Below are positions 1-12,164 of a stretch of DNA of 64,000 bases, one piece after another. The stretch spans positions 1,430,001 to 1,494,000 of the forward strand of contig JAITYX010000087.1 in the NCBI GenBank assembly GCA_021018815.1, given 5' to 3'. A model generated the notes under the pieces. That model was not told the DNA's origin. It did not search any database and worked only from the letters and a program-made list of their open reading frames with translations. The position numbers and the translations under genes are program-made. Every line of letters starts with the position of its first letter. The stretch's first letter is position 1. The DNA is from Talinum fruticosum (lineage: Eukaryota > Streptophyta > Magnoliopsida > Caryophyllales > Talinaceae).

Positions 1-189
1 GAGTCCTAATTGAGTCTTATAATCTCCTACAATTGCTGTCAAAGCTAAGTTCTTTGCCCTTAATGCCATATACTCTGTAGGCCTGAAGTTTCTATCCTTC
101 ACAACTATTTCTCTAAATGTCTTCACTCTCATGTAAGGGAACAACCTAACATCTTCAAATACTTATTAGCAAGTGTAGAAGCCACTACC
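1..189 (-). pseudogene. MULE transposase fragment (distal part, continues off the left edge)
   Basis: Read on the minus strand, this segment encodes the stretch that follows the zinc-binding region of plant MuDR/MULE transposases. Visible pieces are STLANKYLK and, after one frameshift, FPYMRVKTFREIVVKD followed by RPTEYMALRAKNLALTAI and GDYKTQLGL. The order matches the family segment between the CCHC/HxC DNA-binding domain and the DDE core. It directly extends the minus-strand MULE reading that stops at 15751, so the two pieces are one gene separated by about 15.5 kb of inserted elements. The reading frame is broken between KYLK and FPYM. The catalytic DDE domain would lie to the left of the window. 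Confidence 0.75.
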
Positions 190-1755
190 CGTCCAGTAGG
201 AGCGGATCGAGTTTTCCAATGAATGTCGACTTCATGTGATGTGTGCTTATCAAGAAAACGATAAGGATTTTGAAAGTGATATTTAAGAAGGGATTGATTG
301 GTAATTTTAAAAATTATTTTATTTTAATAAAAAGGTTTTAGAAGTCTAGGGATGCTTTTCTAAATAGAAAGATTAAATTGGAAAATGTTGTCCCAAAGCT
401 TTACTGGACCTGGCAGTTTTAACAACATGGGCCAGGAGCTAAATCTAATCAACCACCCGGAGTCGGGGCCGGTACATTAGGATAGCTAACCGGCTCGGCT
501 TAGCTGGCCAGGACTGCCGCGACAGTCTCGGTCAGATGGCATGGACTGTTAGCTATTTTCCCGTTTTTACCAGTTTTCATTTTTAAAAATTGATATGTAG
601 ATTAATAACTAAAAATATTAAAAAGAGGAGTCACCAGTCGGTTTTAAAAATAAAAAACTAACAAAAATAAAACCAGTCACTTTTCTATATTTGGGACAAA
701 GACTCGAAATCAGAAAAAGGTTTTAGGAAGTACTCCATCAGTCTTAAACCAATGATCTGGTGTTCGGGGCAAAAGTATGAAAAAAGAGGGATGCTCTTCA
801 TTCCTCCTAACAAAAAGGCGAGCTTTACTAATTGAAAAAATGAGTTTTAATCGTGTTAAAAAAGACAGGCAATCAACATGTAATAGGTAGAAATTAAAGG
901 CAAACAAACATGACATAAAACGGTAAATAAAGTAACTAAATGAAAATAATAAAAAAACAATAAACAAAATAAAAGCAATAAAGAAAATTACATCAGGTAG
1001 AGAAAAAGTAAAGCAATTACATCTTGAATCCACAATGCAGAAAACAATAAAAGAACTAAAATTAAATAAAGTGAAAAACAAACTCCGGGATACTAGAACG
1101 ATGCCCTCAAGTTGACTCACTTGATAGGCTTGAATTGCGGTTGGATTTTTGCAGAATGACGATATGGAAGTGGCAAGTGAAAGAGGAAAAAAAGCCCTTT
1201 TTAAAAGGTTTTAAGAGGGGATTTTTAGAGTGAATGGGAGAAAGTATAGAGACAGAGAAAGGGTGAGAGTTTCAACAGCTTGGGGGATTGTCCAACTAAT
1301 GAATGATGTGTGAAGGTGTATGAAATAAGGGTAGGGAACCCTCCTCTTTATAGGAAAGTTTAGGGTTTAGGAAAAACTAAACCTAGCTCAAAGCTATCGG
1401 CCAACAGGATAAGCCAAATGAAAACTACGGAACTAAGTAGAGGAGAGTCTAGGAAGCTAAAATAACTGAAGCAACATCGTTCGGGGGGCTCGGGGACTGG
1501 CTCCTGTTCCTTGGTGGCTTTTCCGCTATCTCGAAAAGCGTGCCAAGCCCAGGGAGATGTATTTGGGCTGTTTTTGATGCTTCTTAGCTTTTTGTGGACT
1601 AGTTGGCTTTTTGTGGGCTAAAATGTGTTTTTATCACTATACTTTAGTCCGATCTTGACTCAAACATACAAATGAGGTTGCCTTCTCATCACCAAGTTAA
1701 CAAAAATAAATAAAATAAATGAAAAGATAAGGATGACACTTTTTAGGTGTCTATG
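190..1755 (-). repeat. 3' LTR of the Tat-like element
   Basis: This is similar over most of its length to 14289-15750, sharing for example the ACAAAGACTCGAAAT block, the AAGTGAAAAACAAACTCCGGGATA block and AAATGTGTTTT. It is read on the minus strand. The terminal dinucleotide has decayed and the low boundary near 190 is inferred from where MULE coding sequence resumes. A long open frame at 710-1120 is AT-rich LTR sequence repeated in the other LTR, not a gene. Confidence 0.65.
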
Positions 1756-1875
1756 GTTAGCCCCCACTTTGACCGAGTCCGAAAGACGAAGGTTAAAGTA
1801 GACACTAAAATGTACATATCTATTTAGTGGGCTTCACCTCGGATGACATTTATGTTAATGAATTTGGGGTGGTGA

Positions 1876-2521
1876 ACACGTGTCGATTTGGTTTGGTTCG
1901 GGGGTTTTGGTTCGGGGAACCGTAATCGGATAAATTGGTTAACGGGATATCGGTCAATTGGATTTTTCGGTTCGGTTCATCGGTTAACTAGAATTGTTAA
2001 ATAAAGGTTCTTATTGTTCAAATTTTGTTGGCTGCCACAGAGAATATAGGTTTATTTTTTAAAATTTTTGGGGTGCGACCAGCCATGACCTGTTTCTCTC
2101 TCTCTCTCGCCATTAAGTAAATTAAGTGGATACTATTATCTTAACAAAACCATTATATTTAAGGTTAAAACCTTTGGCCACTTGGATATCAACTTAATAA
2201 AGGTTCTTAGTATCTATCTCTGTCGGTGCCCCTCTCTCTCTCTGCCCTGTGCACATGCCTACTCGTGCCATTGCCAAGGCCAGGCCCAAGGCTCACTGCC
2301 CCCAATTAGCCAAAACCTCCCCAAGCTATACACACAATGAAAAAAAAAACCCACATATTTCAGCTTAGAAACAATTTTTAAAAATTTATCAAAAGCTCGG
2401 TTAACCGGCGGTTTTAAAATCGTGAATCGTAATCGAGCTGGATAAACTAGTTAACTATAAAATCGATTCGATTTCCCCGTTTATCGATTCGGTTTATCGG
2501 TTCCGGTTTTTTCTCACCCCT
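1876..2521. mobile_element. Possible hAT-like nonautonomous element rich in GGTTCGG/CCGGTT motifs
   Basis: The segment is packed with GGTTCGG, CGGTTAAC and CGGTTTATCGG motifs near both ends. Its right end, read inward on the minus strand, is TAGGGGTGAGAAAAAACCGG, a typical hAT-like end. The left end near GGGGTGGTGAACACG is only loosely similar and no 8-bp duplication is visible. It separates two copies of a roughly 110-bp Tat-internal unit (1764-1876 and 2528-2650), so a duplication and insertion history is possible. Confidence 0.35.
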
Positions 2522-2954
2522 ACTCTGCAGTTAGCCGCCACTCGTGACTCGAGTCTAAAAGACAAAGGTCAAAGTAGACACTATAGGGTACTTATTAATT
2601 AAGTTGGCTTTGCCTCGGATGCCATTTGTGTTCTTGAATTTAGGGTGCTTAGAATTGGTCGTCTTATGACCTAAACTTTGATAAGAGGGTATGGACTTGA
2701 CTCGGGTAGTGAAGTATGAAATCCAGCTTTATGGTTCCCAAGCTTGGCTTGGTCAAAAGTCCTAAAGCTTAGATGAGGGCCTAAACTTGACCATTCTTTT
2801 GTATGAAGCTTGGCTAAATAATTCTGCATAAAAAATTTTGTTAGTTGATAATCGAATGTAAATAGATTTAAGTGTTACCTGAAAATGATCCGTAGCCAAA
2901 TCACGTTTTAAATGTGCTGCCTCGACTTGGCTATCGAGAGGTCCCGAGGTCCTG

Positions 2955-3090
2955 GTAGGGTGTCCGAACCTTGACCACTATTGGGCTTGAAGCTCGACTG
3001 GTATTATGAACCTTGATCGATGTTGGGCTTGAAGCTCGACGGAGGTGTCCGAACCTTGACCACCTGTTGGGCCTAGATGATGCTTGATTG
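2955..3090. repeat. Short tandem repeat with a unit of about 60-65 bp
   Basis: The phrases GGTGTCCGAACCTTGACCAC and TTGGGCTTGAAGCTCGAC recur two to three times with small changes. This lies inside the internal region of the Tat-like element. The rest of 1770-3943 shows no recognisable coding domain apart from a short minus-strand open frame (3746-3961) that may be Tat gag/protease sequence. Confidence 0.55.
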
Positions 3091-3959
3091 ACCGATCTCG
3101 TATAGGGTGCTTTGTTTTTTTAAATGTTTATTTTAGTATTTGACTCATGAAAAAGATGAATGCAAGACTCTATTTTAAAAACAAATGCATTCTTTATTAA
3201 TATAATGCAAAAAATTCAAAAAGACAAAGACAAAATTGTAGTTTAGCCCCCACTCCCCAAAGTAAAGCATAATGAAAAGTGGCCCGCTTGAATCGCGAGT
3301 GTACTGCTGCTGAACGATGGATGCTTGGTGCCGGATGAAAATGACATGCTTCCCAATTGATTTTTGCTCTTTTGTGGTTTTGAATTTAGGAATTAGAAAA
3401 ATGTTAGAATTGGGGCCCGACCTCATGGGCTTCCTACGTATTAGCTATAGTGGAAATCGGGCTTTTGTAGTTCAAGACTTCGATTTGGTTGGTTTTTTTT
3501 TTTTAAGAGGAAAAAGAAAATAGACCTAAGACAAATATGAAATCAAGAAGTGCACACTTTATTAGCATCCTTGATGAGTGATGGGCTCATCGGATGATCT
3601 TTTAGTTGATCATGGCTTGTGTGGATGTCTCGCTTCTCTTCTATACGCATGCTAGTATTTCAAAGTGTTTTGAAGTCCATGCAAGGTAAGAACTTCAATC
3701 GTTGATAGTATGCATATTTCAGGTTTAAGTCTATCCTGATCCTTTTCATATGGTCGATCCGCCATGTGGGCAGCCTTTTCTCTCTAGCATATAGGGAAGT
3801 CGGTGAAGCTTTCTTTGTCTCCCTACTTGATCAACTTTAGGTCTCGAAGAGTAAGCTGGTAGATAAGTATTGCAAGGGTGTTGGTGTAAGAACTCCATGT
3901 GAAGATCCCGCCGGTTGTGACCTTTCGTGGGTCGACGAGCATTCACTACTATAGTAGCC

Positions 3960-4330
3960 ATCTTTTCCTACGGTTCACACGGACCTTTTACTATGATTAG
4001 AAGACGTCATGCATGTGAGCATCGTAGTAGATGAGCATCTTTTACTATGATTCATAACCATAATAAAAGATAACCTATTACTACGGTTCAATTAAAGAAC
4101 CGTAGTAATAGGTTTCTAATTACTACGGTTCCGCACTACGTGCATATATTATTACGGTTCTTTCTCAAGAATCGTAGTAATAGGTCCGAGCCCAAACACT
4201 CCCTTTTAACCAAAATATTTGGGATAGGGTTGGCCTATTACTGCGGTTCTTACCAAAGAACCATATTAATAAGTGTATTTTAGACCTACTACTACGGTTC
4301 TTTGGTAAGAATCGTAGTAATAGATTTGAA
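3960..4330. repeat. CACTA subterminal repeats, 3' side
   Basis: At least seven copies of a TACTACGGTTC motif occur in direct and inverted orientation. Several are paired as hairpins, for example CTATTACTACGGTTC followed closely by GAACCGTAGTAATAG around 4078-4112. Such motifs are the expected binding sites of TNP1-type proteins. Confidence 0.65.
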
Positions 4331-4423
4331 TTTTTTATAATTATTTTTTATTTTTCGCACCCCTGTATAATTATACAACCAGAATATGTACAACCATTTA
4401 CAAAGCATACATAAACTATTTTA

Positions 4424-4425
<2 letters not shown>

Positions 4426-4505
<80 letters not shown>
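4426..4505. repeat. (AT)n microsatellite, about 80 bp
   Basis: This is an uninterrupted AT dinucleotide tract inside the CACTA element. Open frames of tyrosine-isoleucine repeats across it are artefacts. Confidence 0.95.
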
Positions 4506-4508
<3 letters not shown>

Positions 4509-4829
4509 GAATATAAACAACCAACAACCTCACTTGTTTCACAACTAATTCATATTTCACACAAGTACACACACACACGATTATACACAAATTGCTCCCG
4601 CCCCTATCTAAGCTCATCCGTCACAACTTGTGTATAAGGGATAGTGGTGGACTTCTTTCCTAGGAAATACCGTGACCAATGTCTGTAGAAGTAATATTAC
4701 ATATATTTACGTTAAGTGCAAATACTAATTAAGCTAAAAAGAGTATGATAAGATAAATTAAATTTTCATAAACAAATGTAATAAGTGCAAGTGCAAGTGC
4801 CTTTGTAGGATTATATCCGTGATCATTGA

Positions 4830-5611
4830 TATCCGGTTGGGTCACAATCCCTTTCATGTATTGGAGAATGTAGAAGCTACACTCCACGTTCCCCGATTAT
4901 TTATGGCACTACAATGTCAAAATAGATTCTCAATACATAGAGAATTAATTAGTAGTTATGTAGCAAGTAATTTCGCCGAAATGAAAACTAACTTAACGCT
5001 AATCGAGGGAACTTCATATTTACGGGGACAACACTTGGCATTTTTCCCTTATGTGGGCCTCTCGAGCCTCCCAAATAGGCATACACTTCAAGAGTACTAT
5101 TTTTCAATCGGATGAAAATAAAATTCAAATAAAGATTATATATTGTTCAAATATATCATAAAGGCATACATACAACATACAATTGAAAAGAATACTTAAC
5201 AAAAGCAGAAAATGAGTAAGTAATGAACTCACAAGCCGAGTACTATTTTGATATCTTTCCTCATGGGGTGACCCAGAAAATCGAGCCACTACGCGACGTT
5301 ACTCCTCGGATATATGGCATCAAGCATCCAATAGGACCTAGATCAATACAAATAACATATATAAAAATGTAATTACTAAACCATTAGAACTCCATTTAAG
5401 TTATTTGTACACTTACCCCTCATTGAACGGTGTCAAGTAACATGTTTTTGCATCGTGGTCATGAGGTTCGAGATAAATTTGGATCGGTCCTCAATTGAAT
5501 AAGCAACAGGACTTATAAACTTAATAAACTCGATTGCTATCTTATGGAGCCATCTATTACATATTAATTGTACATTTACGAGTTACAAATGAAAAGTATC
5601 GATTAAATGAA

Positions 5612-5665
<54 letters not shown>

Positions 5666-6060
5666 TTCATTTAATCGATACTTTTCATTTGTAATCGTAA
5701 ATGTACAATTATATATATATATATATACTCACATTATGCCAAGCATAACGGCGGTTATGCCAATCTCTTACATTTCTAGAAATTGCATTATATTGTCCAA
5801 CAAAATTGGTAAGCTAATCTCATTATCCTCGTCTAATAACCCAAACACGTGACTTGGCGCTATGATTTGGAGTACTCGTGTTTTCCGGAAAAGTCTTCAA
5901 AAACTTTGCAGAGGAAAACTCCAATCCACGGATGACTCGCTAACGGTTTGGAGAGGGGAGTGTTTTGGAGGACGATCGAGCACCTGCTAAATACTTGGTG
6001 CTGCCAACCGAGGACTTAGGAGTCCCCTTCCTCCTACTCTTGGCTCTAGCCACGACATCC
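4830..6060 (-). pseudogene. CACTA-encoded Ulp1-like (C48) peptidase domain, decayed
   Basis: On the minus strand, downstream of the TNP1-like segment, separate short frames read as the C-terminal part of CACTA proteins that end in a Ulp1/SENP-like peptidase fold. ISLPILLDNIMQFLEM and EIGITAVMLGIM lie near 5740-5830. IEFIKFISPVAY followed by RSKFISNL lies near 5440-5540. GNVECSFYILQYMKGI lies at 4846-4894. The last matches the Ulp1 signature around the catalytic cysteine (family pattern GxxxCGxYVxxYM). The frames are interrupted by stops, introns and AT tracts. The plus-strand open frame at 4819-5115 is the antisense of this. Assignment rests on motif recognition, not on a search. Confidence 0.55.
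5566..5710. repeat. Near-perfect inverted repeat with an (AT)n loop (cruciform-forming)
   Basis: The arms are about 50 bp (5566-5615 and 5661-5710) and are reverse complements except for one indel. They are separated by about 45 bp of alternating AT. A further AT tract follows at 5709-5727. Confidence 0.9.
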
Positions 6061-6064
6061 TAGT

Positions 6065-6525
6065 TCAAGGATGACTATAATACACGAATTAGAAATATAT
6101 ATACGTGATATTAACAACGGATCTAATATTTTCAAATAAAATACCTTCGATGTAGAGAGTATGACCAAATTCTTGGGTAAAGCAACAAAGCTGTTGATCG
6201 GTTCGTCAATAGTTTGTAGGTGTGGTGATTGGATCGGCAACTCACAAGTTCCTTTCCTTTGCACAAGTTCCATCACCATCACCTTTACCCTCACATGATC
6301 CTCTAAGAGCGAGTGCCCCATGAACGACGGCACTAGGCTGCACAGGGTAAACAACACCCATTGCCACAAAGTAATCTAGAGGAGGGTGATGAGAAGCTAG
6401 CATGCACTGTATCTGGCTGCAAAACAATTAGCATAAGAATTAGAATCACAGGATAAACCTTGGGTGACAACTTAAACTATTAAGAATCCTGGAAAAAAAA
6501 ACAGATAGAGTTTCCCCTTAAAAGT
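6065..6525 (-). repeat. CACTA coding segment, duplicate copy 1
   Basis: About 97 percent identical by eye to 9102-9561 and in the same orientation. The minus strand encodes the TNP1-like tail (LPIQSPHLQTIDE, then FVALPKNLVIL), matching the CACTA segment in which a valine/proline-rich linker precedes a WPxxLV-type motif. Its high end lies 8 bp from the left arm of the foldback. Confidence 0.85.
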
Positions 6526-6533
6526 TTATGTGT

Positions 6534-9102
6534 AGTGAGGGTGAAAGCAGAAGGATAGGTAAAACCGCAAACAAGCAACCGGGCAGAATGCAGGTCTGCG
6601 GTTCTAGGAGAATGAGGGGGCAAATGGAGGAGTTTCAAGCTGAAATTTGGTGGGATGGTTCTTGACTCGGGCCAAGAAGGTTGGGTAAAAATTGGGGAAT
6701 TTGTGGAGGCTGGGAACACCTTGATTTGAGGGCTGAAAGTCAGGGTTCTCGGCTGACTGTCCATGATGACTCCCTTTGTATAAATCGAAGGTGGGGACGG
6801 AATGCTTCTTGGTTTGAGCTGAGATTTGGAGAAAATGGACTCAACTCGTGTATAATGACGTGGGTGAAATTTGGGGCGAAGTTGATGCGTGGATTGGGAG
6901 TTATGGATATGGAAAGTTGATAAATAAAACCGAGGTTTCTTCTTCGATACGAAACACCACCAAGAGGAAGCCTAGGGGCACCTTTAACCTTGCCGGATAC
7001 GAAACACCACCGGTAGATTAGAGGACTCAAAGAACACCACCAAGTAGCCAACTTGGATACAACATTGAGAATTTAAGGGACCGAGAAATCCATCTCGAAA
7101 AGAGCAATCCAGCTCAAGGTTATATATTCATCATCAAAAGTTCATCTTTACATGGCTAAATACATTGAGTATTTATAGAAAATAAAAAGCATGCTGAAAA
7201 TGAAATAAAGCTCTAAACAAAATAATAATCTAAGGCTTGCATTGAGTTTCCCTTCTTCAAGCAAGGATGGAGGGCCGGATGTAGAGAAGCAATGTAGGCC
7301 AAGCTTTTGAAACTCTAGGGTACATGTGGTGGAAAATGCATTGTGCATTTTCAGCCATGCATCTCTTTCCCCTTGCACAAGATATCATTACATGCTCATT
7401 TCCACTAATGTTAGTGCTTTAGGAATTCCTCTAGAATCCTCCTTGGGCTGTCCACGCATGATCCATGTGATGTTCATTCGGCTAAGGCTAAAATATGGCC
7501 TTCTTGGTCCTTGAAAATATCCGGGCAGCTTGCACTCAAATTACCCTCAAATTATCCGCCTTGAGTATTTGGGAACTTTCGGACCTCTCTTGTCACTTGC
7601 TTTGGCCTTAACTCATAAACATGAATTATTTATGTACTTCAAGTCATAAAAGATAATTTGCCTCAATCACCAAGCTATAGTTAAGCTTGTAAAAGTCAAA
7701 CCATGAAAGTAGACTTTAGGCGCCAAAATTGATCTCCCTCGGTTTTAAGCTCCTTTTATAGCTTTGACATGAACTCATGGCTTTTGGAATTTCAGCATGT
7801 AAGGAGATCATGAACAAGTATGTTGTAGCCCTCGGTGGATATTGACCAAGGGCTACAACATACTTGACCAAGATCTCCATACATGCCTAAATGTCAAGAG
7901 CTATGGTTTAATGACAAGGATCCAAATGGAGCTAAAACCGAATGGAGATCATTTTGGCGCCTAAAGATGATTATTCTAGTTTGAATTTTACAAGTTAAGC
8001 TAGAGCTTGATAATTAACTTTTTATGTCTTATGGTACATAAATAATTGTTGTTGAAGAGTTGGAACAAAAATAATCCATAAAAGGAGATCCAAGATACCG
8101 AAGGGTTCAAAACCGAGCACCAAGCACAAATCTGGCCAGTTTACTTCAAGGGTCGAATGAACCATGGCCGGGAATGGGATGCGTGGACAGCACAAGGGAA
8201 AAGTCTAGAAGCATCTCAGGCATCATCCCTAGTGGAGGAATCCATGTGTTGGACTTATGACAAGCTTTCTTGCACAAGGGGAAGGAAATACTTAGCTAGA
8301 ATGAACTTTCATTTTAACCACATGTTCCCAAGTTGGCTTGGACAAGGGGCTAATACATCTTAGGCCATTGATCTTGTAATCTTTCTTTTAGGCCTTAGAT
8401 TATGTTTTAGTTTTTGATTTATTTTCAGCATGTTTTATTTCCTTATAAATAGCACTAGCATTCAGCTTTGTAAAAAATTAACTTGATGATGAATATATAA
8501 CCTTGAGCTGGATTGCTCTTTTCGAGATGGATTTCTCGGCCCCTTAAATTCTCAATGTTGTATCCAAGTTGGCTACTTGGTGGTGTTCTTTGAGTCCTCT
8601 AATCTACCGGTGGTGTTTCTGTATCCGGCAAGGTTAAAGGTGCCCCTAGGCTTCCTCTTGGTGGTGTTTCTGTATCCAAGGAGAAACCTCGGTTTTATCC
8701 ATCGATTTTCCATATCCATATCTCCCAATCTACAATTCACTTCCTTCCCAAATTTCACCTACATCATTATACATGAGTTGAGTCCATTCCCTCAAAATCT
8801 TAGCTCAAACCAAGAAGAACTCCGTCCCCACCTTCGATTTATACAAAGAGTATCATCCTGGACAGTCAGCCTAGAACCCTGACTTTCAGCTCTGTGATCA
8901 AGGTGTTCCCAGCCTACAAAAATTCCCATATTTTTACCCAACCTTCCCAGTCCAGTCAAGAACCACTCCACCAAATTTCAGCCCCAAACTCCTCCATTTG
9001 CCCCCTCATTCACCCATTCTCCCAAAACCGCACCTGCAGACCTGCAATCTGTCCGGTTGCCTTGCTTACGGTTTTACCTATTCTTTTGCTTTCGCCCTCA
9101 CT
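6534..9102. mobile_element. Foldback element: 2.57 kb inverted repeat centred near 7845
   Basis: The two halves are reverse complements. The outer 700 bp of each arm (6534-7235 and 8385-9102) are highly similar. The inner parts are more diverged but still alignable up to the centre, where AGGGCTACAACATACTTG and its complement are separated by about 16 bp. The termini read AGTGAGGGTGAAAGC and its near-complement at 9102. Matching translations on opposite strands (6740-7051 minus and 8577-8882 plus) come from this symmetry and are not evidence of genes. There is a TATA-like CCTTATAAATAG at about 8450. It is flanked by direct 460-bp duplications of host CACTA sequence instead of a short target-site duplication. 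It could be a foldback or MULE-like element with very long terminal repeats, or two inverted copies of an LTR-like repeat. Confidence 0.85.
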
Positions 9103-9561
9103 CAAGGATGACTATAATACACGAATTAGAAATATATATACGTGATATTAACAACATATCTAATATTTTCAAATAAAATACCTTCGATGTAGAGAGTATG
9201 ACCAAATTCTTGGGTAAAGCAACAAAATTGTTGATCAGTTCGTCAATAGTTTGTAGGTGTGGTGATTGGATCGGCAACTCACAAGTTCCTTTCCTTTGCA
9301 CAAGTTCCATCACCCTTACCTTTACCCTCACATGATCTTCTAAGAGCGGTGCCCCATGAACGACGACACTAGGCTGCACAGGGTAAACAACACCCATTGC
9401 CACAAAGTAATCTAGAGGAGGGTGATGAGAATCTAGCATGCACTCGTACTGGCTGCAAAACAATTAGCATAAGAATTAGAATCACAGGATAAACCTTGGG
9501 TGACAACTTAAACTATCAAGAATCCTGGAAAAAAAAACAGATAGAGTTTCCCCTTAAAAGT
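9102..9561 (-). repeat. CACTA coding segment, duplicate copy 2
   Basis: This is the partner of 6065-6525. The minus strand again encodes the TNP1-like tail, here as an open frame from 9463 to 9098. Its low end coincides with the right terminus of the foldback. It continues without a break into the upstream part of the CACTA gene (9829 and higher), while copy 1 continues into the Ulp1-like part. Confidence 0.85.
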
Positions 9562-9828
9562 GAACATTTTTCGGGACAACGGCCCTCATCTAAAGCAACA
9601 AAAACAAACAACAAATAATTACTCAACGTCCACACGCCAGAGTTCCACAACAACCAAAGTATATACATCATTCATTCAACAAGTATACACCAATATTTAG
9701 TCAAAATAAAAACATGCATCTCATTAGATAACAAAATCTTAATTATTACCTCGACCATATCTTCGAATTGGTCGACGGGTGAGCTCACTTTCGCGCTTGC
9801 CGGTGTCTAGGGTAAGAATTGAGCCTCA

Positions 9829-10846
9829 CTAACTCTTCCTAGTTGGGTGCTCGGGATACCCATCTTGGTAAAGTATGCCATGAACCGAGCCGTCATTATC
9901 CCTTCCACCCTCTCTTCCACCGGGCCACTTGGGAAGCCAATCGAGACTCCACTTGAGAGAGTATTGCCTCGATATCCGATTGGCCGGAAACGATGGGGCG
10001 CTTCTTTCTAGCCCTAAAGTGCTCAAGTGTCTCCACCCTTCCACCGACGGCTCGAACACGATCCCAATGCTTTCTAGGGCCAAGGCTAACTTATCCCTCC
10101 TCCCGATGGTGTCGGTGACTTCGAAGTTGAGGATTGTGACAAAGACTCCTGTAAGAAGGAAATAAAATATCATTGGACAATACGTATATTAACTAAAAAA
10201 TTCTCAAAATAGATAAAGTAATCGTCAAACTCATGAGTCATGCATAATAGATTGGATTTACGTTGTAGTGAATGTGCCATCTTTCTTCTTTCTTCCTTTG
10301 ATCCGCAATTCGTCCCTCTCGATAGTGAGATACGAAGAATCTATGGTGGCACCTTTATCGGATCTCGCTTTTTAGTTGTTCAAGCCTCTTCTTGTACAAC
10401 TTCTCCTCCACCATCACGTATCCCTTACGAGACATGTATGGGATACACATTACTCTTAATCCTCTTTTGGTTGGCTTCACCTCGTGTCCGCACAATTAAT
10501 TAAGATAACAAAATATCCGTAAATAAGACTACAAATGTTAAATTGTAAATAAATTCTAAAGAAAATAACAAAAAAAGAGAACAAATGTTAAAGTACCTTG
10601 TATTCGAAGTGGAGACAGATGCTTCAAACTTCTTCCAATCCTCCTCGGTTATGAAGTTGTAGACACTGTCGCCTTGATCTCCCTTTTCTTGTAGACCCAA
10701 GCAGCGATAATGTGAGAATTGAAGTTTCCGAATTTCTTTTCCGCCGACATGAGGGTTTTGTGTTTCACCAACAGGAGATCCGATTCCTTCACGTCTAAGT
10801 TGAACGTTTTCGAAACACAAGAACGACGTGCATTAGTATTAACCAT
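9829..10846 (-). pseudogene. CACTA TNP1-like (plant En/Spm transposase-type, PF03004-like) protein, N-terminal part
   Basis: The minus strand contains SVYNFITEEDWKKFEAS (about 10610-10670). After an intron or frame change it contains ANQKRIKSNVYP followed one frame over by YMSRKGYVMVEEKLYKKRL (about 10380-10490). These match the plant CACTA family pattern in which an ITxxDWxxF motif precedes KNxxNRxxxxYxHxxxRKGY. A further open piece (9829-10173) runs LALALESIGIVFEPSVEGW toward the duplicated tail. The protein would bind the subterminal repeats. Exon borders are uncertain and there are frame breaks. Confidence 0.6.
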
Positions 10847-12164
10847 TTATACTAAGCTGCAATTATAAGTTGAGATGTCATGCATTTACTTGTATATCAT
10901 TCCAAAGGTTTTCCTTAACCGATTCGGGGACTTGACTCCAATGAGGGTAGTTGATGTACACGTACAACATAGCTTATGAAGCTAGTTGCACGCTCACCTA
11001 TCGGGTTATGGTGCTCCTCGAATTGGACCCGGGTAAGGAGAGTTGAGTTTTCTTTGTTACATGCCAACTTCTCATTGTTCATCGTTGTTCATCCCTCGAT
11101 TTATTTATAAGCTGTGGAAGGATTCATTTTATACTTGTGCTAATCACTAAATTAGTGATGTTATTGTTAATGTTAAGTAAACAACATTTCATCTTTTCCA
11201 TACTAAAAAGAAACATACTTAGGGCACGTATTTAACCTTGATATGATGACATATATTTAACTAATGCATATGTATGAATTAACTTGAATGAATGCAAAAA
11301 GGTCATAGTAAGATCTAAATTCTATCAAGTCCTCACATAATCTATAGCAATCTTTGGGGTCGATTCAATAGACACAAGTAATGTACAATACTTGGGCTAA
11401 CTTTTTATTTTTTATAAAGATGTTTAATCAACTCAATTCTAAAGCCGCCTAAGTTAATTGCGCAACTTAGCATAAAGCACATAATTTACAAATTCACATC
11501 CAAGCATGCTCGAATATCAATGTATATGAGGCATGTCCATATCGAATCCCAACAAAATAAGCTTTAAAATTTACATGCATGTATCAATCCAATACCCAAC
11601 AAGTATCTTTTATATCAAATAATTACTCTCTTAAAATATATTTCCATAAATTAAAATGTAACTCAGAATATGCAATCCCGTCGTCCTATCAACAAATACA
11701 TTTGTTGTGAAATATATCTCTACTATTTGAAATATAGCCAATTAAAGCGAGGATATAGTTTAAACTTATATTTATGAGCATGATAGATTGATAGATAACT
11801 CCATTTTAGGTAACTTGTCTCATTTAAAATAATATTAAACTTTTATAAATGTTTCAAGACCTTACATATCCCAGTTTACTTCTTCAACAACTCCACACCA
11901 ACTAGCCGACAACTACATCCCCTTTCCAAAATGTTTCAAAGGCTAAGCAATAAGGCCAAACATTATCCTTAACTCAATAAATCCCATATAAAGACTATTC
12001 TTAGATAATTAAAAATTATGATATATAGAAAAATTTTGCATCATATCTTCCATAATCAAAAAAGCATACATAAACATTCTTCACATTAATCTCTTACTTT
12101 CAACATCCCACATTCTCTTCGCATAATTTACTACGAATCAATTTTGCTCAACTTTCATTTCCCT

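Noticed and set aside
710..1120. 136-residue hydrophobic open frame
   Set aside because: The same reading occurs in the paired LTR at 14820-15109 and is AT-rich low-complexity LTR sequence.
4348..4617. Open frame with a long tyrosine-isoleucine repeat
   Set aside because: It is translation of an (AT)n microsatellite.
4819..5115. Plus-strand 98-residue open frame
   Set aside because: It is antisense to the Ulp1-like piece of the CACTA gene, which has a recognisable motif.
6740..8882. Two similar proteins of about 100 residues on opposite strands
   Set aside because: They arise from the arms of the foldback. They show no known domain and are explained by the inverted repeat.
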